From Bos javanicus (lineage: Eukaryota > Chordata > Mammalia > Artiodactyla > Bovidae): a DNA stretch of 64,000 nt. Below are positions 21,584 through 33,645 of the stretch, piece by piece; position 1 is the stretch's first letter; every line of letters begins with the position of its first letter. The stretch spans positions 101,676,537 to 101,740,536 of the forward strand of contig NC_083868.1 of assembly GCF_032452875.1 (NCBI RefSeq), written 5' to 3'. Position numbers and translations under genes: made by a program. The notes under the pieces were generated by a model. That model made no database searches. It was not told the DNA's origin and was given only the letters and a program-made list of their open reading frames with translations.

Positions 21584-23245
21584 CGAATATTATGCTTGCA
21601 TGTTCAAAATGGCACATAATAGCATAGTAAATCAGAAATGTCCTATATGTGCTAAATTAAATTGAGCCAATATTTGAAAATGCCAGATTATCATTGCTTT
21701 TGTTCAAATGCAGTGTGATTAGGGGAAAGAGGTAGTTGGCCTCAGATCATGTGGTATTGATCCATGTTCTCCTTAGATAAACAAGAATAATTTGATGTAA
21801 GTTACTATCTGTCTTTGTCTGGGAAATACAATTGAATAGTAAGCAGGAAAACTAAATTGAGACTCCATTTAAGTAATAAGACAGAGCAGGATATGGTATT
21901 GTTACATTAAACACCCTGAAGTGAGTTAATATGACCATAATATGGCTTCTTTAAATAAGCCAATTATAGCATGTACGGGTAATTCATTATTATCAGTATT
22001 AGTACATGAAGCTTAATCTTCCATTTCCTGTTTATATATCTATGAGACTTTAAAATGCATCACCATAAATGTAAATGATCTTATTTTACACTTTTATAGT
22101 CCACCCAGCTAGAAATGTTTTACTTTTCATTTAATTTTTAATTTTTTCATTCATACGCTTATTCTTTTATTCACTTATGTAAAATTCTTATCAATTAAAA
22201 CTACATGGGGATTCAAATAAGATACATGATATATATTTGGTACATGTGTGTGTTATTATTTTTTTAAAAATCAGATATTAATTCACTGGTGGAAGAGGTG
22301 ATTCTAATGTGACAATAGTTTAGCCTCCTATGTCTTAATATTTTAAAAGAGATATCTTCAAGGAGATAATCTGATGGGGGAAAACATATACAGAACAATA
22401 ATTCAAATGTCAGAAAAAAACATTTTAAACTCCATAGACAGATAGAGCTGAAATGTACACATGGAGATTCAGGGGAGGGAGAAATAGCATTTCTTCAAAA
22501 AAAGGAAAAAAAATTCTTATAGAAGAGAGGAATTCAAATTAACCACAAAGGATTAGCAAAATTTCTATGTCCATAAAGAGAAGAGTTATTGAGAGGAAAG
22601 AGTATACAGTTAAGACAGTGATGAACAAATTCATGAAGTAAAGCACATCCCATTTTAAATTATTTTTCAACTAAATAAAATGGAAGCATCTTCACATTAG
22701 CTTTCCATGAATACATGCACACATAATTTTCCATTTTTCAAGAAAATTTCACATACATAATGAAGTGAGATCAGAATGACTTGATGCAGCATATTAATGG
22801 TAATAAAAGGAATAAGCAGGTTTATAATCTGTTTAAAATTAAAACTGACCAGCTTTGCTGATGGACTAGAAGAATTCAAAAGCAAAAGTCAAAAATAACT
22901 ATAAGCTATTGATTTTACCAATTGAATTAGTGAATACATGTAATCTCATTAAAAATAATGAATGTCTTTCCTCTTAAAAAAGATATTTTCCTTGTCGAGG
23001 GGGTTTATCTTTCTACCCCTCATGAATTGGGAACTGAAGTGAGCTATTTCTTACAATTTCTTGTCTAACTACTCAAACATCTCTCTCTATTTCTCATCTC
23101 TTAATATAGTCAGAGCTTTTATTCATCCTTTCATGATTCAATGCACATTAATTCTGATGATTCCTCATCTAGATAGCCCAACACCACTTTAATGACCTTC
23201 AGATTCATTTTTCCAATGAAATACCAAACATCACAGTTAAGACCA
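21584..23245. other. Unassigned AT-rich sequence
   Basis: No gene, RNA or repeat family was recognised. Confidence 0.4.
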
Positions 23246-23425
23246 ACATCATTAAAACTGACAACAGTTTGACTCTTGCTTCTCCTTGTTTATCTTTTGT
23301 CTCAAAGAACAGCACTATCATCTACCATACTCTCAATGCTTAAAATCCAGGATCATCTCTGAATCCCTCTTTCTCCCATTTTGAACAATCAGCAGATCTG
23401 GGTGGTTTCAGTCAGTGTGCTTCCC
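23246..23425 (+). repeat. Possible L2 fragment
   Basis: cactatcatctaccatact, aaatccaggatcatctctga and ccctctttctcccatttt resemble the L2 segment with ...agtcatccttgactcctccct. It is weak and old. Confidence 0.35.
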
Positions 23426-24560
23426 CTAACAAATCTGTTCAGTTGATTAGTGTTTTCTTTTCTTTTTTTACTTTGAAGTGAAAGGTAACCTGGTTATTGG
23501 CTTATTAGTAAATTGGATTGATTTGATGTTGGAGATTTTCCAGGTAGTGCTTCAGAACAACAACAGGGATTAGGCTATTGACCAGTGGAACTAAGATGGA
23601 CATAAAAAATTAGAGATGTGTTTTGTCTGATAGAATAATAAAAATCTTATGTCATTGTACAAGACAGCATTAGTTTTGTAAGTAATAGTCAAATTTACTG
23701 TAAAATATCTTCTTTGTTCTCTAGATCTTCCTGTCATTTAAAACATCACAATACACTTTCATTTTGCCCTAAATCATATAAAAAATTAATTAATGCTCTG
23801 AATTAATCAATGATTAATGATTACTTATAAATAAGCTTTTATAAATGTGTGATTATTTTTATTTACCATATTATATCAATATATATAGCATATATATTAT
23901 ATTATATTTTTTATGCTGTGATTGAAATAAAAGAAACTTTGGAATATATAAACATGCACTTACATTTTTTTTGCCTCCAATTTCTACCTCATCAAATGTG
24001 ATTAAATCTGTATCTATGTTCAAGGATAAAATAATAACTATTTAAAGGTCTCCTAATTCCTTTAAATAATTCCCTGAAAACATTGCACTTTGTTTAGGAT
24101 ATGTTTAGCAAAGTTAAAACAAAATGTTACACATATTTGAAAGTTAATGATTCTGATTTATATATCAATTTAACCCAAAGAAAGCAAATTATCATCTCAA
24201 ATTGCTTTGTATTAATAAAGTGAGTATTCTTTTAAAAATCTCAATGTATAGTCTTTTATGATGCTGAAAGAAGAGATTAGCTTCCAATTTGACCTGAAAA
24301 GCTGATCTTTAGCTGAATTTGAGTAGTGATTATACAGAGCTGAATCACTCTGCAGAATAAAGTAAAAAGAATGTATATTCTTTACAGTTTCCAGAAACAA
24401 GATCCATAGACTATGGAATGGCTTTATCATTGATAGAGTAGTAACCAGAAGAGCTTTATGAGGAGGAATAGCTAATGAACTTTTAAAAGTTTTTCACTGA
24501 GAAATACAGAAATAAAAATGTGTAGAAGTAATAAAATGAATACAGCTAAATACATTTTTA
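23426..24560. other. Unassigned AT-rich sequence
   Basis: No gene or repeat was recognised. A dense TATATT tract lies at about 23875-23910. Confidence 0.4.
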
Positions 24561-25500
24561 AAAGGGAAACACGCGATGAGTACCCACACAGATTAAGCCA
24601 CTACCATTATGAACAACCCATTTCCTAGCCCTTTTAATCACTGTTCCCTATCAAATATAATCATTAAGCAAACTTCTAGCATCACAGTGGATTTGGTTAG
24701 CTTGGTATGGAAACGTTTGTAAATGGAATTGTTCAATATAAAATGCCTGTCTGTTTTTTTTGGTCATGTGCCCATGCGTAGCTTACTTCATGATCCTAAA
24801 GCAGGGTTCCTTAATCTTACACTGTTTCCATTTTGGGCCAGATAATTATTTGTTAATGCAGGCTGTCCTATACATGAATATTTTGTAGCATCCCTGACAT
24901 CTATCCACTAGAAGTCAACAGCACTCCCCTAGCTGTGACAACTGAAAATGTCTCCAGACACTGTCAAATACCCAGAGAGTAAAACCGCCTCTAAATAAGA
25001 ACTACTAACTACAGGATTCAGCTGAATATACTAAAAATTGTTAATCTACTGTTGATTGACTTTTGACTTATTTCTCTTATTTTATTTGTTGTTGTAAACA
25101 TTCTTGTACGACCTATGGCAACCACATGCAATTTTGTTCGATAAATGCATATAGGTGGCATTACTAGATCAAAGAATATGTTTTAGAACATATGTTAGTT
25201 TTCCATAATGGTTGTGCAGTTGTGCCAATTTATTCTCCTATCAAAAGTGTGTGTGACAGTTGCTATATAATGCTTCATATTTTCAGCCTCAAACAATAGC
25301 ACTTCTGAAAGGTATGAAGTTTTATCTTAGGTTTTCTTTTGCACTTTTTTTTAAATTAAGTGAAGTGATTTATTTAATGTTGAATGGATATTTGGATATC
25401 TTTATTTGTGAAGCACACGTTCAAGACTTTTGCAGATTTATTTTGCCTATTGGTTTGACCATTTTTTAAAAACACATGTGTAAGTTATATGATGCTGAAT
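24561..25500 (-). repeat. Old L1/HAL1-like fragment, split by MER20
   Basis: Reverse-complement L1 phrases: gtttgtaaatggaattgttc before MER20, then ttaatctactgttgattga, acattcttgtacgacc, catataggtggcattact and catgttcaagacttttgcag-like sequence after it. Confidence 0.5.
24790..25022 (-). repeat. MER20 (hAT-Charlie) DNA transposon
   Basis: gcagggttccttaatcttac, ttgggccagataattatttg, gctgtcctatacatga and gaaaatgtctccagacactg follow MER20 in reverse orientation. The element is non-autonomous and ancient. Confidence 0.8.
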
Positions 25501-25809
25501 ACCAATATTTGTCCTTTGGTTTTTCTGATAATCATCATTCTAACAAGTATGAGGTGATAGCTCATTGTGGTTTCTATTTGCATTTCATTGATGACCAGTT
25601 ATTCGAGAACCTTTTCACACATCTGTTGGCTATTTATATGTTTTGACCCATGGAACAGAAATGAGAGCTCAGAAATTAACCTACACATACAGTCAACTGA
25701 TCATTGACAGAGTCCCCCAAATATACAAAGGAATTATAGTTTCTTTAATAAATTGTGTTGGTGAAAAGGGATATTCATATGCCAAAGAATGAAATTGAAC
25801 CCTTATCCT

Positions 25810-25944
25810 GTTGCTGCTGCTGCTGCCAAGTCGCTTCAGTCGTGTCCAACTCTGTGCGACCCCATGGACTGCAGCCTACCAGGATTCTCCGTCCCTGGGA
25901 TTCTCCAGGCAAGAACACTGGAGTGGGTTGCCATTTCCTTCTCC
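25810..25944 (-). mobile_element. Bov-A monomer SINE
   Basis: It starts with gttgctgctgctgctgc, then tcgcttcagtcgtgtccaac, and ends ttgccatttccttctcc. TSD AACCCTTATCCT lies at 25798-25809 and 25945-25956. The high consensus match suggests a young copy. Confidence 0.95.
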
Positions 25945-26141
25945 AACCCTTATCCTACAGCATCACAAACATCAACATGAGATGGATTAAAGACTTAACT
26001 GTAAGGACTGTAATGGTAAAACTACTAGAAGAAAACAGAGGGAAAAGCTTCTTGATATTGGTCTTAGCAATGATTTTTTTTGGATGAGACACAGAAATCA
26101 CAAGGATCGCAAGCAAAAATAGACAAGTAGGGCTCCATCAA

Positions 26142-26367
26142 GGGCTTCCCTGGTGGCTCAGCATTAAAGAATCTAGCTGCAGTTCAGGAGCCGCAGGAGA
26201 AACAGATTTGATCTCTGGGTCAGGAAGATTCCCTGGAGGAAGGCACAACAACTCATTCCAGTATTCTTGCCAGGAAAGTCCCATGGGCAGAGGAGCCTGG
26301 GGGGCTATAGTCCATAGCATCACAAAGAGTCGGACACAACTGAAATGACTTAGTAGCAGCAGCAGGA
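26142..26367 (+). mobile_element. Bov-tA SINE
   Basis: gggcttccctggtggctcag head, then a Bov-A body ending in agcagcagcag. TSD CATCAA lies at 26136-26141 and 26368-26373, within the L1 phrase catcaaactaaaaagcttc. Confidence 0.92.
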
Positions 26368-26585
26368 CATCAAACTAAAAAGCTTCTGTACACCAAAGAA
26401 AGCAATCAATAGAATGAAAAGATAATCCATGTAATAGGATAAAATATTTGCAAATTATTGATATGATAAGAAATTAGCATTCAGAATATATAAAGAACAT
26501 CTACAATTCAACAATAAAAACACAGGTAACCTGATTAAAAAAGGCAAAGGACCAGGCATTTTTCCAAAGAAGTTTTACAAATAGC

Positions 26586-27236
26586 ACATTCTATTATTGA
26601 TTCTGGGATTATATTCTATACTGTAAACTGAACCATCTTTCCATCTTTTCTTTTTCAGAATAACAGAAGCTTCATTGGTGGAATCTTGAATACCCCATAG
26701 ACTCTTCTTTTGTCTCACTAATTTTCTGTCTCTCTGAAATCCATCAATATAGTTGTCTGCCTAGTGTTTTCATTCCAGTGAATTTGTGGGCTTATTTGGA
26801 AGACCTAATTAGAAACAATGTTATGAACAATGAACCAGATGATCTTTGGGGGAAATCTCTGAAAGGAAATTAATCCTTGACTTTATGATAGCATAGTTTT
26901 ATTTCTCACTCTGGTACCTCCACTATCAACATCTCAGATCTTAGATCTATTCCCAGTAACCTCTTGTCTAAAGTTACTTCATATCTAGAACATATGAATG
27001 AGGCTGAAGTTCTTTATCAATCTATCTACTGAAACTGGCCCAATATCTATTACTAGCAAAGATTATTGAAAGCCTGGGCCCACTATACCACATGCCTTCT
27101 TAAAAAGACTCAAGAAATTTCCTGTATTTCCATAGCTCCTCTGCTCATCAAAACAGCAAATGGATATGGTTATCATGTTCTTACAAGATTTATGTGTCAT
27201 TAGCACATTCATATATACTTCCCTGTAGTCTTCAAC
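26586..27236. other. Unassigned sequence
   Basis: No gene or repeat was recognised. Confidence 0.4.
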
Positions 27237-27455
27237 AATGTGTGTGTATGTTCAGTCACTCAATCACTCTTTACAACCCCATTGGATTGTAGCCAGCCAG
27301 GGTCCCCTGACCATGGGATTTCCCAGGCAAGAATACTGGTGCATGTTGCCATTTCCTCCTCCAGGAGGGCTTCCCAAACCAGGGATCAAACCTGTGTCTT
27401 CTGCATCCACTTGGCAGGTGAATTCTTTACCATTGCACTACCTGAGAATCCCAGT
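27237..27455 (-). mobile_element. Bov-tA SINE
   Basis: gttcagtcactcaatcactc, ttcccaggcaagaatactgg and a tRNA-like head near 27430. Moderately diverged. Confidence 0.9.
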
Positions 27456-27805
27456 TTCCAACCATAATACTATTCTATTCTCAATTCCTAAGACAGTTAA
27501 TTTTGCATTGGTAGGTGTATATTCAGCATTTTTTAAAAGCCTAACTTTCCAACATATTTTTTAGTAGTATCTTTTTTTGTATTTATATAAGGGAATAAAC
27601 ATTACATGTGATTATTGTCTTCCACTGATAGAGAAGCATCCTCTTCCTTTTTGCAAATACCCAATGAGAACTCCAACCTAATATATGGTTGATCTCTTAC
27701 TGTGTTCTCCAGATTGAAAGTCTTCCAGATGATTTCATGTTTGCTGACAAAGATTTTAAATAAAAATTCCATTACTTTTTTTCAGAAAAAAAGTGCCTTT
27801 TTTTG
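27456..27805. other. Unassigned sequence
   Basis: No gene or repeat was recognised. Confidence 0.35.
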
Positions 27806-27811
27806 GGTCAT

Positions 27812-29532
27812 CAGTTCAGTCAGTTCAGTTCAGTTCAGTCACTCAGTCATGTCCAACTCCTTGCTACCCCATGAATCACAGCACAACAGGCCTCCCTGTC
27901 CATCACCAACTCGCAGAGTTCACTCAAACTCATGTCTATCAAGACAGTGATGCCATCCAGCCATCTCATCCTCTGTTGTCCCCTTATCCTCCTGCCCCTA
28001 ATCCCTCCCAGCATCAGAGTCTTTTCCAATGAGTCAACTCTTTTCATGAGGTGGCCAAAGGATTGCAGTTTCAACTTTAGCATCAGTCCTTCCAACAAAC
28101 ACCCAGGACTGATCTCCTTTAGGATGGATTGGTTGGATCTCTTTGCAGTCCAAGGGACTCTCAAGAGTCTTCTCCAACACCACAGTTAAAAGCATCAATT
28201 CTTTAGCGCTCAACTTTCTTCACAGTCCAACTCTCACATCCATACATGACCACAGGAAAAACCATGGCCTTCACTAGACGGACCTTTGTTGGCAAAGTAA
28301 TGTCTCTGCTTTTGAATATGCTATTTTTTCCTTCGATGGAAAGTCATAACTTTCCATCCAAGGAGTAAGCTTCTTTTAATTTCAAGGCAGCAATCACCAT
28401 CTGCAGTGATTTTGGAGCCTAAAAAAATAAAATCCGCCACTGTTTCCACTGTTTCCTCATCTATTTGCCATGAAGTGATGGGACCAGATGCCATGATCTT
28501 CGTTTTCTGAATGTTGAGCTTTAAGCCAACTTTTTCACTCTCCTCTTTCACTTTCATCAAGAGGCTTTTGAGTTCCTCTTCACTTTCTGCCATAAGGGTG
28601 GTGTTACCTGCATATCTGAGGTTATTGATGTTTCTCCCGGCAATCTTGATTCCAGCTTGTGCTTCATCCAGCCCAGCATTTCTCATGATGTACTCTGCAT
28701 ATAAGTTAAATAAGCAGTTAAATAAGTACAGCCTTGACGTACTCCTTTTCCTATTTGGAACCAGTCTGTTGTTCCATGTCCAGTTCTAACTGTTGCTTCC
28801 TGACCTGCATATAGGTTTCTCAAGAGGCAGGTCAGGTGGTCTGGTATTTCCAACTCTTTCAGAATTGTCCACAGTTTATTGTGATCCACACAAAGGCTTT
28901 GGCATAGTCAATAAAGCAGAAATAGATGTTTTTATGGAACTCTCTTGCTTTTTCGATGATCCAGCAAATGTTGTCAACTTGATCTCTGGTTCCTCTGCCT
29001 TTTCTAAAACCAGCTTGAACATCTGGAAGTTCACAGTTCACATATTGCTAAAGCCTGGCTTGGAGAATTTTAAGCATTTCTTTACTAGCGTGTGAGATGA
29101 GTGCAATTGTGCAGTAGTTTGAGCATTCTTTGGCATTGCCTGTCTTTGGGATTGGAATGAAAACTGTGGTTTTCATTTTTCCAGTCCTGTGGCCACTGCT
29201 GAGTTTTCCAAATTTGCTGGCATATTGAGTGTAACACTTTCACAGCATCATCTTTCAGGATTTGAAATAGCTCAACTGGAATTCCATCACCTCCACTAGC
29301 TTTGTTCAGAGTGATGCTTTCTAAAGCCCACTTGACTTCACATTCCAGGATGTCTGGCTCTAGGTGAGTAATCACACCATCATGATTATCTGGGTCATGA
29401 AGCTCTTTTTTGTACAGTTCTTCTGTGTATTCTTGCCACCTCTTCTTAATATCTTCTGCTTCTGTTAGGTCCATACCATTTTGGTCCTTTATTGAGCCCA
29501 TCTTTGCATGAAATGTTCCCTTGGTATTTCTA
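27812..29532 (-). mobile_element. BovB LINE, 5'-truncated, copy 4
   Basis: It starts with a long run of cagtt units, continues through the 3' region and RT, and ends at cccttggtatttcta. A possible 6-bp TSD, GGTCAT, lies at 27806-27811 and 29533-29538. A hairpin not present in the consensus lies at 28335-28358. Confidence 0.93.
27847..29501 (-). pseudogene. BovB ORF2 remnant (reverse transcriptase), broken
   Basis: Pieces of the RT frame remain at 29085-29501 (WPQDWKNE; DGIPVELFQ), 28859-29041 (FRKGRGTRDQ), 28683-28889 (MDHNKLWTILKELEIPDHL then FQIGKGVRQGC) and 28321-28686. The last has YAGNTTLM in place of YADD, so a catalytic aspartate is changed. The C-terminal part is at 27847-28164. Frameshifts and short deletions separate the pieces, and the endonuclease is missing. 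It is not functional. Confidence 0.88.
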
Positions 29533-29538
29533 GGTCAT

Positions 29539-30455
29539 GACAGCATACAAATTGGTAACTGTTTCCTCAAAAATTGGAAGCTATTTGTTTTTTCCTTCAT
29601 CAGTTATTAGAAGGAAATATGGAGGAGTGCTCTTTCCCATAGGATACTCTATATTAGATTTCTAAATTTCTAGAACTGAACATCGTATGCACTTTAAGGA
29701 AGCTGACAACATGGGCTTAGACAGAATCACTAGAGATTGTCTTCAATAACATAAGTATTTCCTTCAAAATTCCTTACCTTTAACTACCAAGTAAACATAA
29801 AACTTTATTTCTATGTGCATATGAAAGTTTTGGATAAGCTCTATGGATCCTAACTGAACAGGTCAATAAATGTCAGAAATCATTGTTTTTATAACTTTTT
29901 CACTCAACTTTATAGGAAAAGCTCACACTTCTTTGTGCACAGTGGCAGCAATTGTGCAGTTAACTAATCCTGTGGAAAATTCTATGCAGTTCTTGTGACA
30001 GCCTCAGTTCCAAGCACCTAGTTCAGGAAGACAAGCAAACAAAACAGAACAACAGCAATAACACATACATATATACATACTGAAATGGATTAAATTGGTT
30101 TCTGCACCCAGATGGTCTCTCTTCAGATCTCTATGGATTCTCTTGAAACACTGAGATGTGTTCTCAAAAAGTTTAACCCATCATGTAAAAGAAACTAAAA
30201 TCCATCTTAAATAGGTCTTAGTTAGGCAACTTCAGCAAGGTCTCTGAGGATGTTTCTAGTGCCTACCCTGTCTATGAAGGCTACAATTCTGAGAAAACTG
30301 TAAAAATGAATCATGAACATAAACCCACTTCTTTAGGCTTCTTTGAACACCTACAAATGGACTTAATTTTATTAAGCCTCATATGGCTATAAATATATTC
30401 TTACTATTTTTTGCATGTTTTCATGTTAGAGCCTTTTCTTGCCTTAAAGCAGCTG
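29539..30455. other. Unassigned spacer between two opposed BovB copies
   Basis: No gene or repeat was recognised. It forms the spacer of a large BovB inverted repeat. Confidence 0.4.
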
Positions 30456-31362
30456 CTCTGGCCAAAGTCTTTGACTGTGTGGACCACAATAAACTGTGGA
30501 AAATTCTGAAAGAGATGGGAATACCAGACCACCTGGTCTGCCACTTGAGAAACCTGTATATAGGTCAGGAAGCAACAGTTAGAACTAGACATGGAAACAA
30601 CAGACTGGTTCCAAATAGGAAAAGGAGTACGTCAAGGCTGTATATTGCCACCCTGCCTATTTAACTTATATGCAGAGTACATCATGAGAAACGCTGGGCT
30701 GGAGGAAGCACAGGCTGGAATCAAGATTGCTGGGAGAAATATCAATAACCTCAGATATGCAGATGACACCACCCTTATGGCAGAAAGTGAAGAAGAACTA
30801 AAGAGCCTCTTGATGAAGGTAAAAGAGGAGAGTGAAAAGTTTGGCTTAAAGCTCAACATTCAAAAAACTAAGATCATGGCATCTGGTCCCATCACTTTAT
30901 GGTAAATAGATGGGGAAAGAGTGGAAACTTTGTTTTTCTGGGCTCCAAAACCACTACAGATGGTGATTGCAGCCATGAAATTAAAAGACGCTTACTCCTT
31001 GGAAGGAAAGTTATGACCAATCTAGACAACATATTGAAAAGCAGAGACCATCCAGTCTATCCTAAATGAGATCAGTCCTGAATATTCTTTGGAAGGACTG
31101 ATGTTGAAGCTGAAATGCCAATCCTTTGGTCACCTGATGTGAAGAGCTGACTCATTTGAAAAGACCCTGATGCTGGGAAAGATTGAGGGTAAGAGAAGAA
31201 GGGGACAACAGAGGATGAGATGCTTGGATGGCATCACCAACTCAATGGACATGGGTTTGGGTGAACTCCGGGAGTTGGTGATAGACAGGGAGGCCTGGCA
31301 TGCTGTAGTTCATGGGGTCGCAAAGAAGGGATACAACTGAGTGACTGAACTGACCTGAACTG
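30456..31362 (+). mobile_element. BovB LINE, copy 5, with internal deletion
   Basis: It starts at gccaaagtctttgactgtgt and ends in ctgaactgacctgaactgg. Compared with other copies, about 170-180 bp are missing at the junction near 31047 (agcagagacc joined to atccagtc), which removes the YGCESW region. Confidence 0.92.
30459..30905 (+). pseudogene. BovB reverse transcriptase fragment
   Basis: The core RT palm is preserved in two overlapping frames. The first (to about 30600) has VFDCVDHNKLWKILKEMG. The second (30591-30905) has FQIGKGVRQGCILPPCLFN and the intact catalytic box YADDTTLM, then the LKSLLMKVKEES helix. A one-base length change near 30590 separates them. A TAA follows at ITLW. It is one of the cleaner RT cores in the window but is truncated at both ends and inactive. 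Confidence 0.85.
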
Positions 31363-31890
31363 GTCATTGCAAAGTAACTTCTATGCTTTGCATTTGGTAT
31401 ATTGGAAAACTACTGTTTGTCTGGTATTAAGGGTCTCATTTCATCAGAAAAGTAATTAAGATACTTGATAAGCCTCTGCCTGTTGCTTAGAAGTTTCTTT
31501 TTCACACTTTTCAGAGACAGTGGAATAAGAAAATTGCACGTTAAAATTAAAACTTGCAAAGCTATTGGAATAACTTCAGTGCTGTGGCCAAAGGTTTGCC
31601 CTAAACTCTCATGGCCGTTGACTCCATCCAAAAGGAAATCACAGACTACCCTCACAGAAGCTTCTTACTGAATGCCTGTACATCTTGTAATTTCACCCCT
31701 ACATTGACTCTTCTTTTTTATAGTAGGCTGATGTGGACAAATTTTGTAAAGGTTTAACACAAATTTTAATCCATTGATTCAGTTTATTTACTAGAAATGA
31801 TACCAGTTTATGATTACAATTGCACCTCATTAGAAGGAACCTTATCAGGCATTGTCAGTTATAAACACTTCAGTATTAGAACACTTCTAT
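31363..31890. other. Unassigned sequence
   Basis: No gene or repeat was recognised. Confidence 0.4.
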
Positions 31891-32405
31891 TAGAAAGTGA
31901 AAGGTGTTAATGACTCAGTCATGTCCAACTCTTTGTGACTCAATGGGCTACAGCATGCCAGACTTCCCTGTCCTTCATCATCTCCCATAGCTTGTTCAAA
32001 CTCATGTCCATTGGGTTGGTGATGCCATCCAACCATCTCGTCCTGTGTCATCCCCTTCTCCTCCTGCCTTCAATCTTTCCCAGCATCAAGCTCTTTTCTA
32101 ATGAGTCTAATGAGCTCTTCGCATCAGGTGGTCAAAGTATTGGAGCTTCAGCTTCAGTGTCAGTCCTTCCATGAATATTCAGGATTGATTTCCTATAGGA
32201 TTAACTGGTTTGATCTCTTTGCAGTCTATGGGACTCTCAAGAGTTTTCTTTAACACTACAGTTCTAAATTATTAATTCTTCGGTGCTCAGACTTTATGGT
32301 CCAACTCTTAAATCCATACATGACGATTGGAAAAACCATAGCTTGGACTCTATGGACCTTTGTTGGCAAAGTAATGTCTCTGGTTTTTAATACGCTGTCT
32401 AGAAG
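31891..32405 (-). mobile_element. BovB 3' fragment, copy 6, fused to a Bov-tA end
   Basis: It starts gaaagtgaaaggtgttaatg, a start typical of Bov-tA rather than BovB. It then continues far into BovB (cagcatgccagacttccctg, ggaaaaaccatagcttggac, tgttggcaaagtaatgtctc) to acgctgtctag. A Bov-tA head follows directly. It is one of the more diverged BovB copies. Confidence 0.85.
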
Positions 32406-32512
32406 AATACTGGAGTGGGTAGCCATTCCTTCTCCATGGGATCTTCCCTGACCCAGGCTTCAAATTTGGGTCTCCTTCATTGCAGGCAGATTCTTTAGTG
32501 TCTGAGTCAGCG
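32406..32512 (-). mobile_element. Bov-tA head segment abutting BovB copy 6
   Basis: gaatactggagtgggtagcc, tggtcgggaag-like head and gtctgagtcagcgggaaag make up the 5' (tRNA) half of a reverse-oriented Bov-tA. No unrelated sequence separates it from BovB. Confidence 0.85.
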
Positions 32513-33184
32513 GGAAAGATCACTCTCACTTTCAGGCCTAGTCTACACCCCAGATCCTTCAGAGTGAGACACTTGAATGCAAAGAGTAAAAACTACCCCA
32601 GCTTTTTTGCTTTCTCTTCCAAATTTTAATGGATTTGTTTTTTTCTCTATGCCTCTGTTGGTTTAGGATTTTTGATTGCTAATATGAATTTCCAAAAGTT
32701 TCCTCCTCAGTCTTGTAACTCTGAGCACCAGAGGTTAAATCTTGACATTTAGATTATAGTTGGCATCCATGAACTCATTTTCCAGAGAAAGAGTTTAATT
32801 AATCAGATTGCTGGATTTGTAACATTTTCCCTGGAAAACTAAATCTTTCTCCCAGACAATTATATAAATTTTGTTTCACTATTAATTCATAGCAGGGCTT
32901 TAGGATGATTGATATAAAGAAAAATCAAAATAGAAACAGTCTAGAGTGTCATTCCCCACACAATATGTCACATGTTAATTGTGTCTAATAATTTCTGGTA
33001 CATAAGAAGTCACAGACTTTGTAAAGAGATCAAAAAAGAACTTCCTTCTCCTAATTTCTATGTCAAATTGGAATATTCACTCTCTTCTATAATTTTATAA
33101 AACTGCATTCCTATTTACCCAAAAGATAGTCTTTTTGCTGTCTCTCTCCATTGTTATGGCTATTTCAAGTTTAGGAGACAAACC
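32513..33184. other. Unassigned sequence
   Basis: No gene or repeat was recognised. Confidence 0.4.
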
Positions 33185-33263
33185 TTTTTTAAAATAATTT
33201 TTATTAGAGTATAGTTGATTTATGATACTGGGTTAATTTCTACTATCAGAGAAATGAATCAGT

Positions 33264-33295
<32 letters not shown>

Positions 33296-33645
33296 TATAC
33301 ATTCTTTTTTAGATTCTTTTCCCATATAGGTCATTACAGAGTATCAAGTAGAGCTCCCTATGCTATACAGTAGGTTCTTATTAGTTATTCACTTTGCATA
33401 AAGTAGGGTATTTATGTCTATCCCAAACTCCTTAACTATCCCTTGCCCTCCCCCTTCCCCCCTGGTAACCATAAGTTTGTTCTCTAAGTCTATGATTCTG
33501 TTTCAGTTTTGTAAATAAGTTCAGTTGTATCATTTTTTCTAGATTCAGCATATAAGTAATACAATGATATTTGTCTTTTTCACTGACTTACTTTACTCAA
33601 TATGACAATCTCGTATTATTGCAAATGGCATTATAATCATGCCTA
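33185..33645 (-). repeat. L1 3' end (artiodactyl type) with (TA)n tract
   Basis: tttttattagagtatagttg, gctatacagtaggttcttat, ccttgccctcccccttcccc, tctatgattctgtttcagt and tgcaaatggcattat are the reverse-complement L1 3' UTR. An (AT)n run at 33264-33289 lies inside it. Confidence 0.8.

Larger units (their letters stand above)
25500..26585. repeat. L1 ORF2 pieces in opposite orientations (possible 5' inversion)
   Basis: 25500-25648 is minus-strand L1 (gaggtgatagctcattgtgg, cacatctgttggctattt). 25650-26585 is plus-strand L1 ORF2 (acccatggaacagaaatgag, ggattaaagacttaactg, ggcaaaggacc, ttttacaaatagc). In L1 coordinates the plus piece ends at the caaatagcc point where the minus piece begins, so they may be two parts of one element with an inverted segment. 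Two SINEs interrupt it. Confidence 0.6.

Noticed and set aside
25818..25850. Possible tRNA gene in SINE heads
   Set aside because: The tRNA-like parts of Bov-tA and CHR SINEs have decayed boxes and lack a complete cloverleaf. No functional tRNA gene is supported.
25755..26087. 110-codon frame starting with a Cys run
   Set aside because: The Cys run comes from the (gct)n end of a Bov-A SINE, and the rest is SINE and L1 sequence.
33264..33289. (AT)n run as an origin or promoter
   Set aside because: It is a simple repeat inside an L1 3' UTR with nothing else to support a function.
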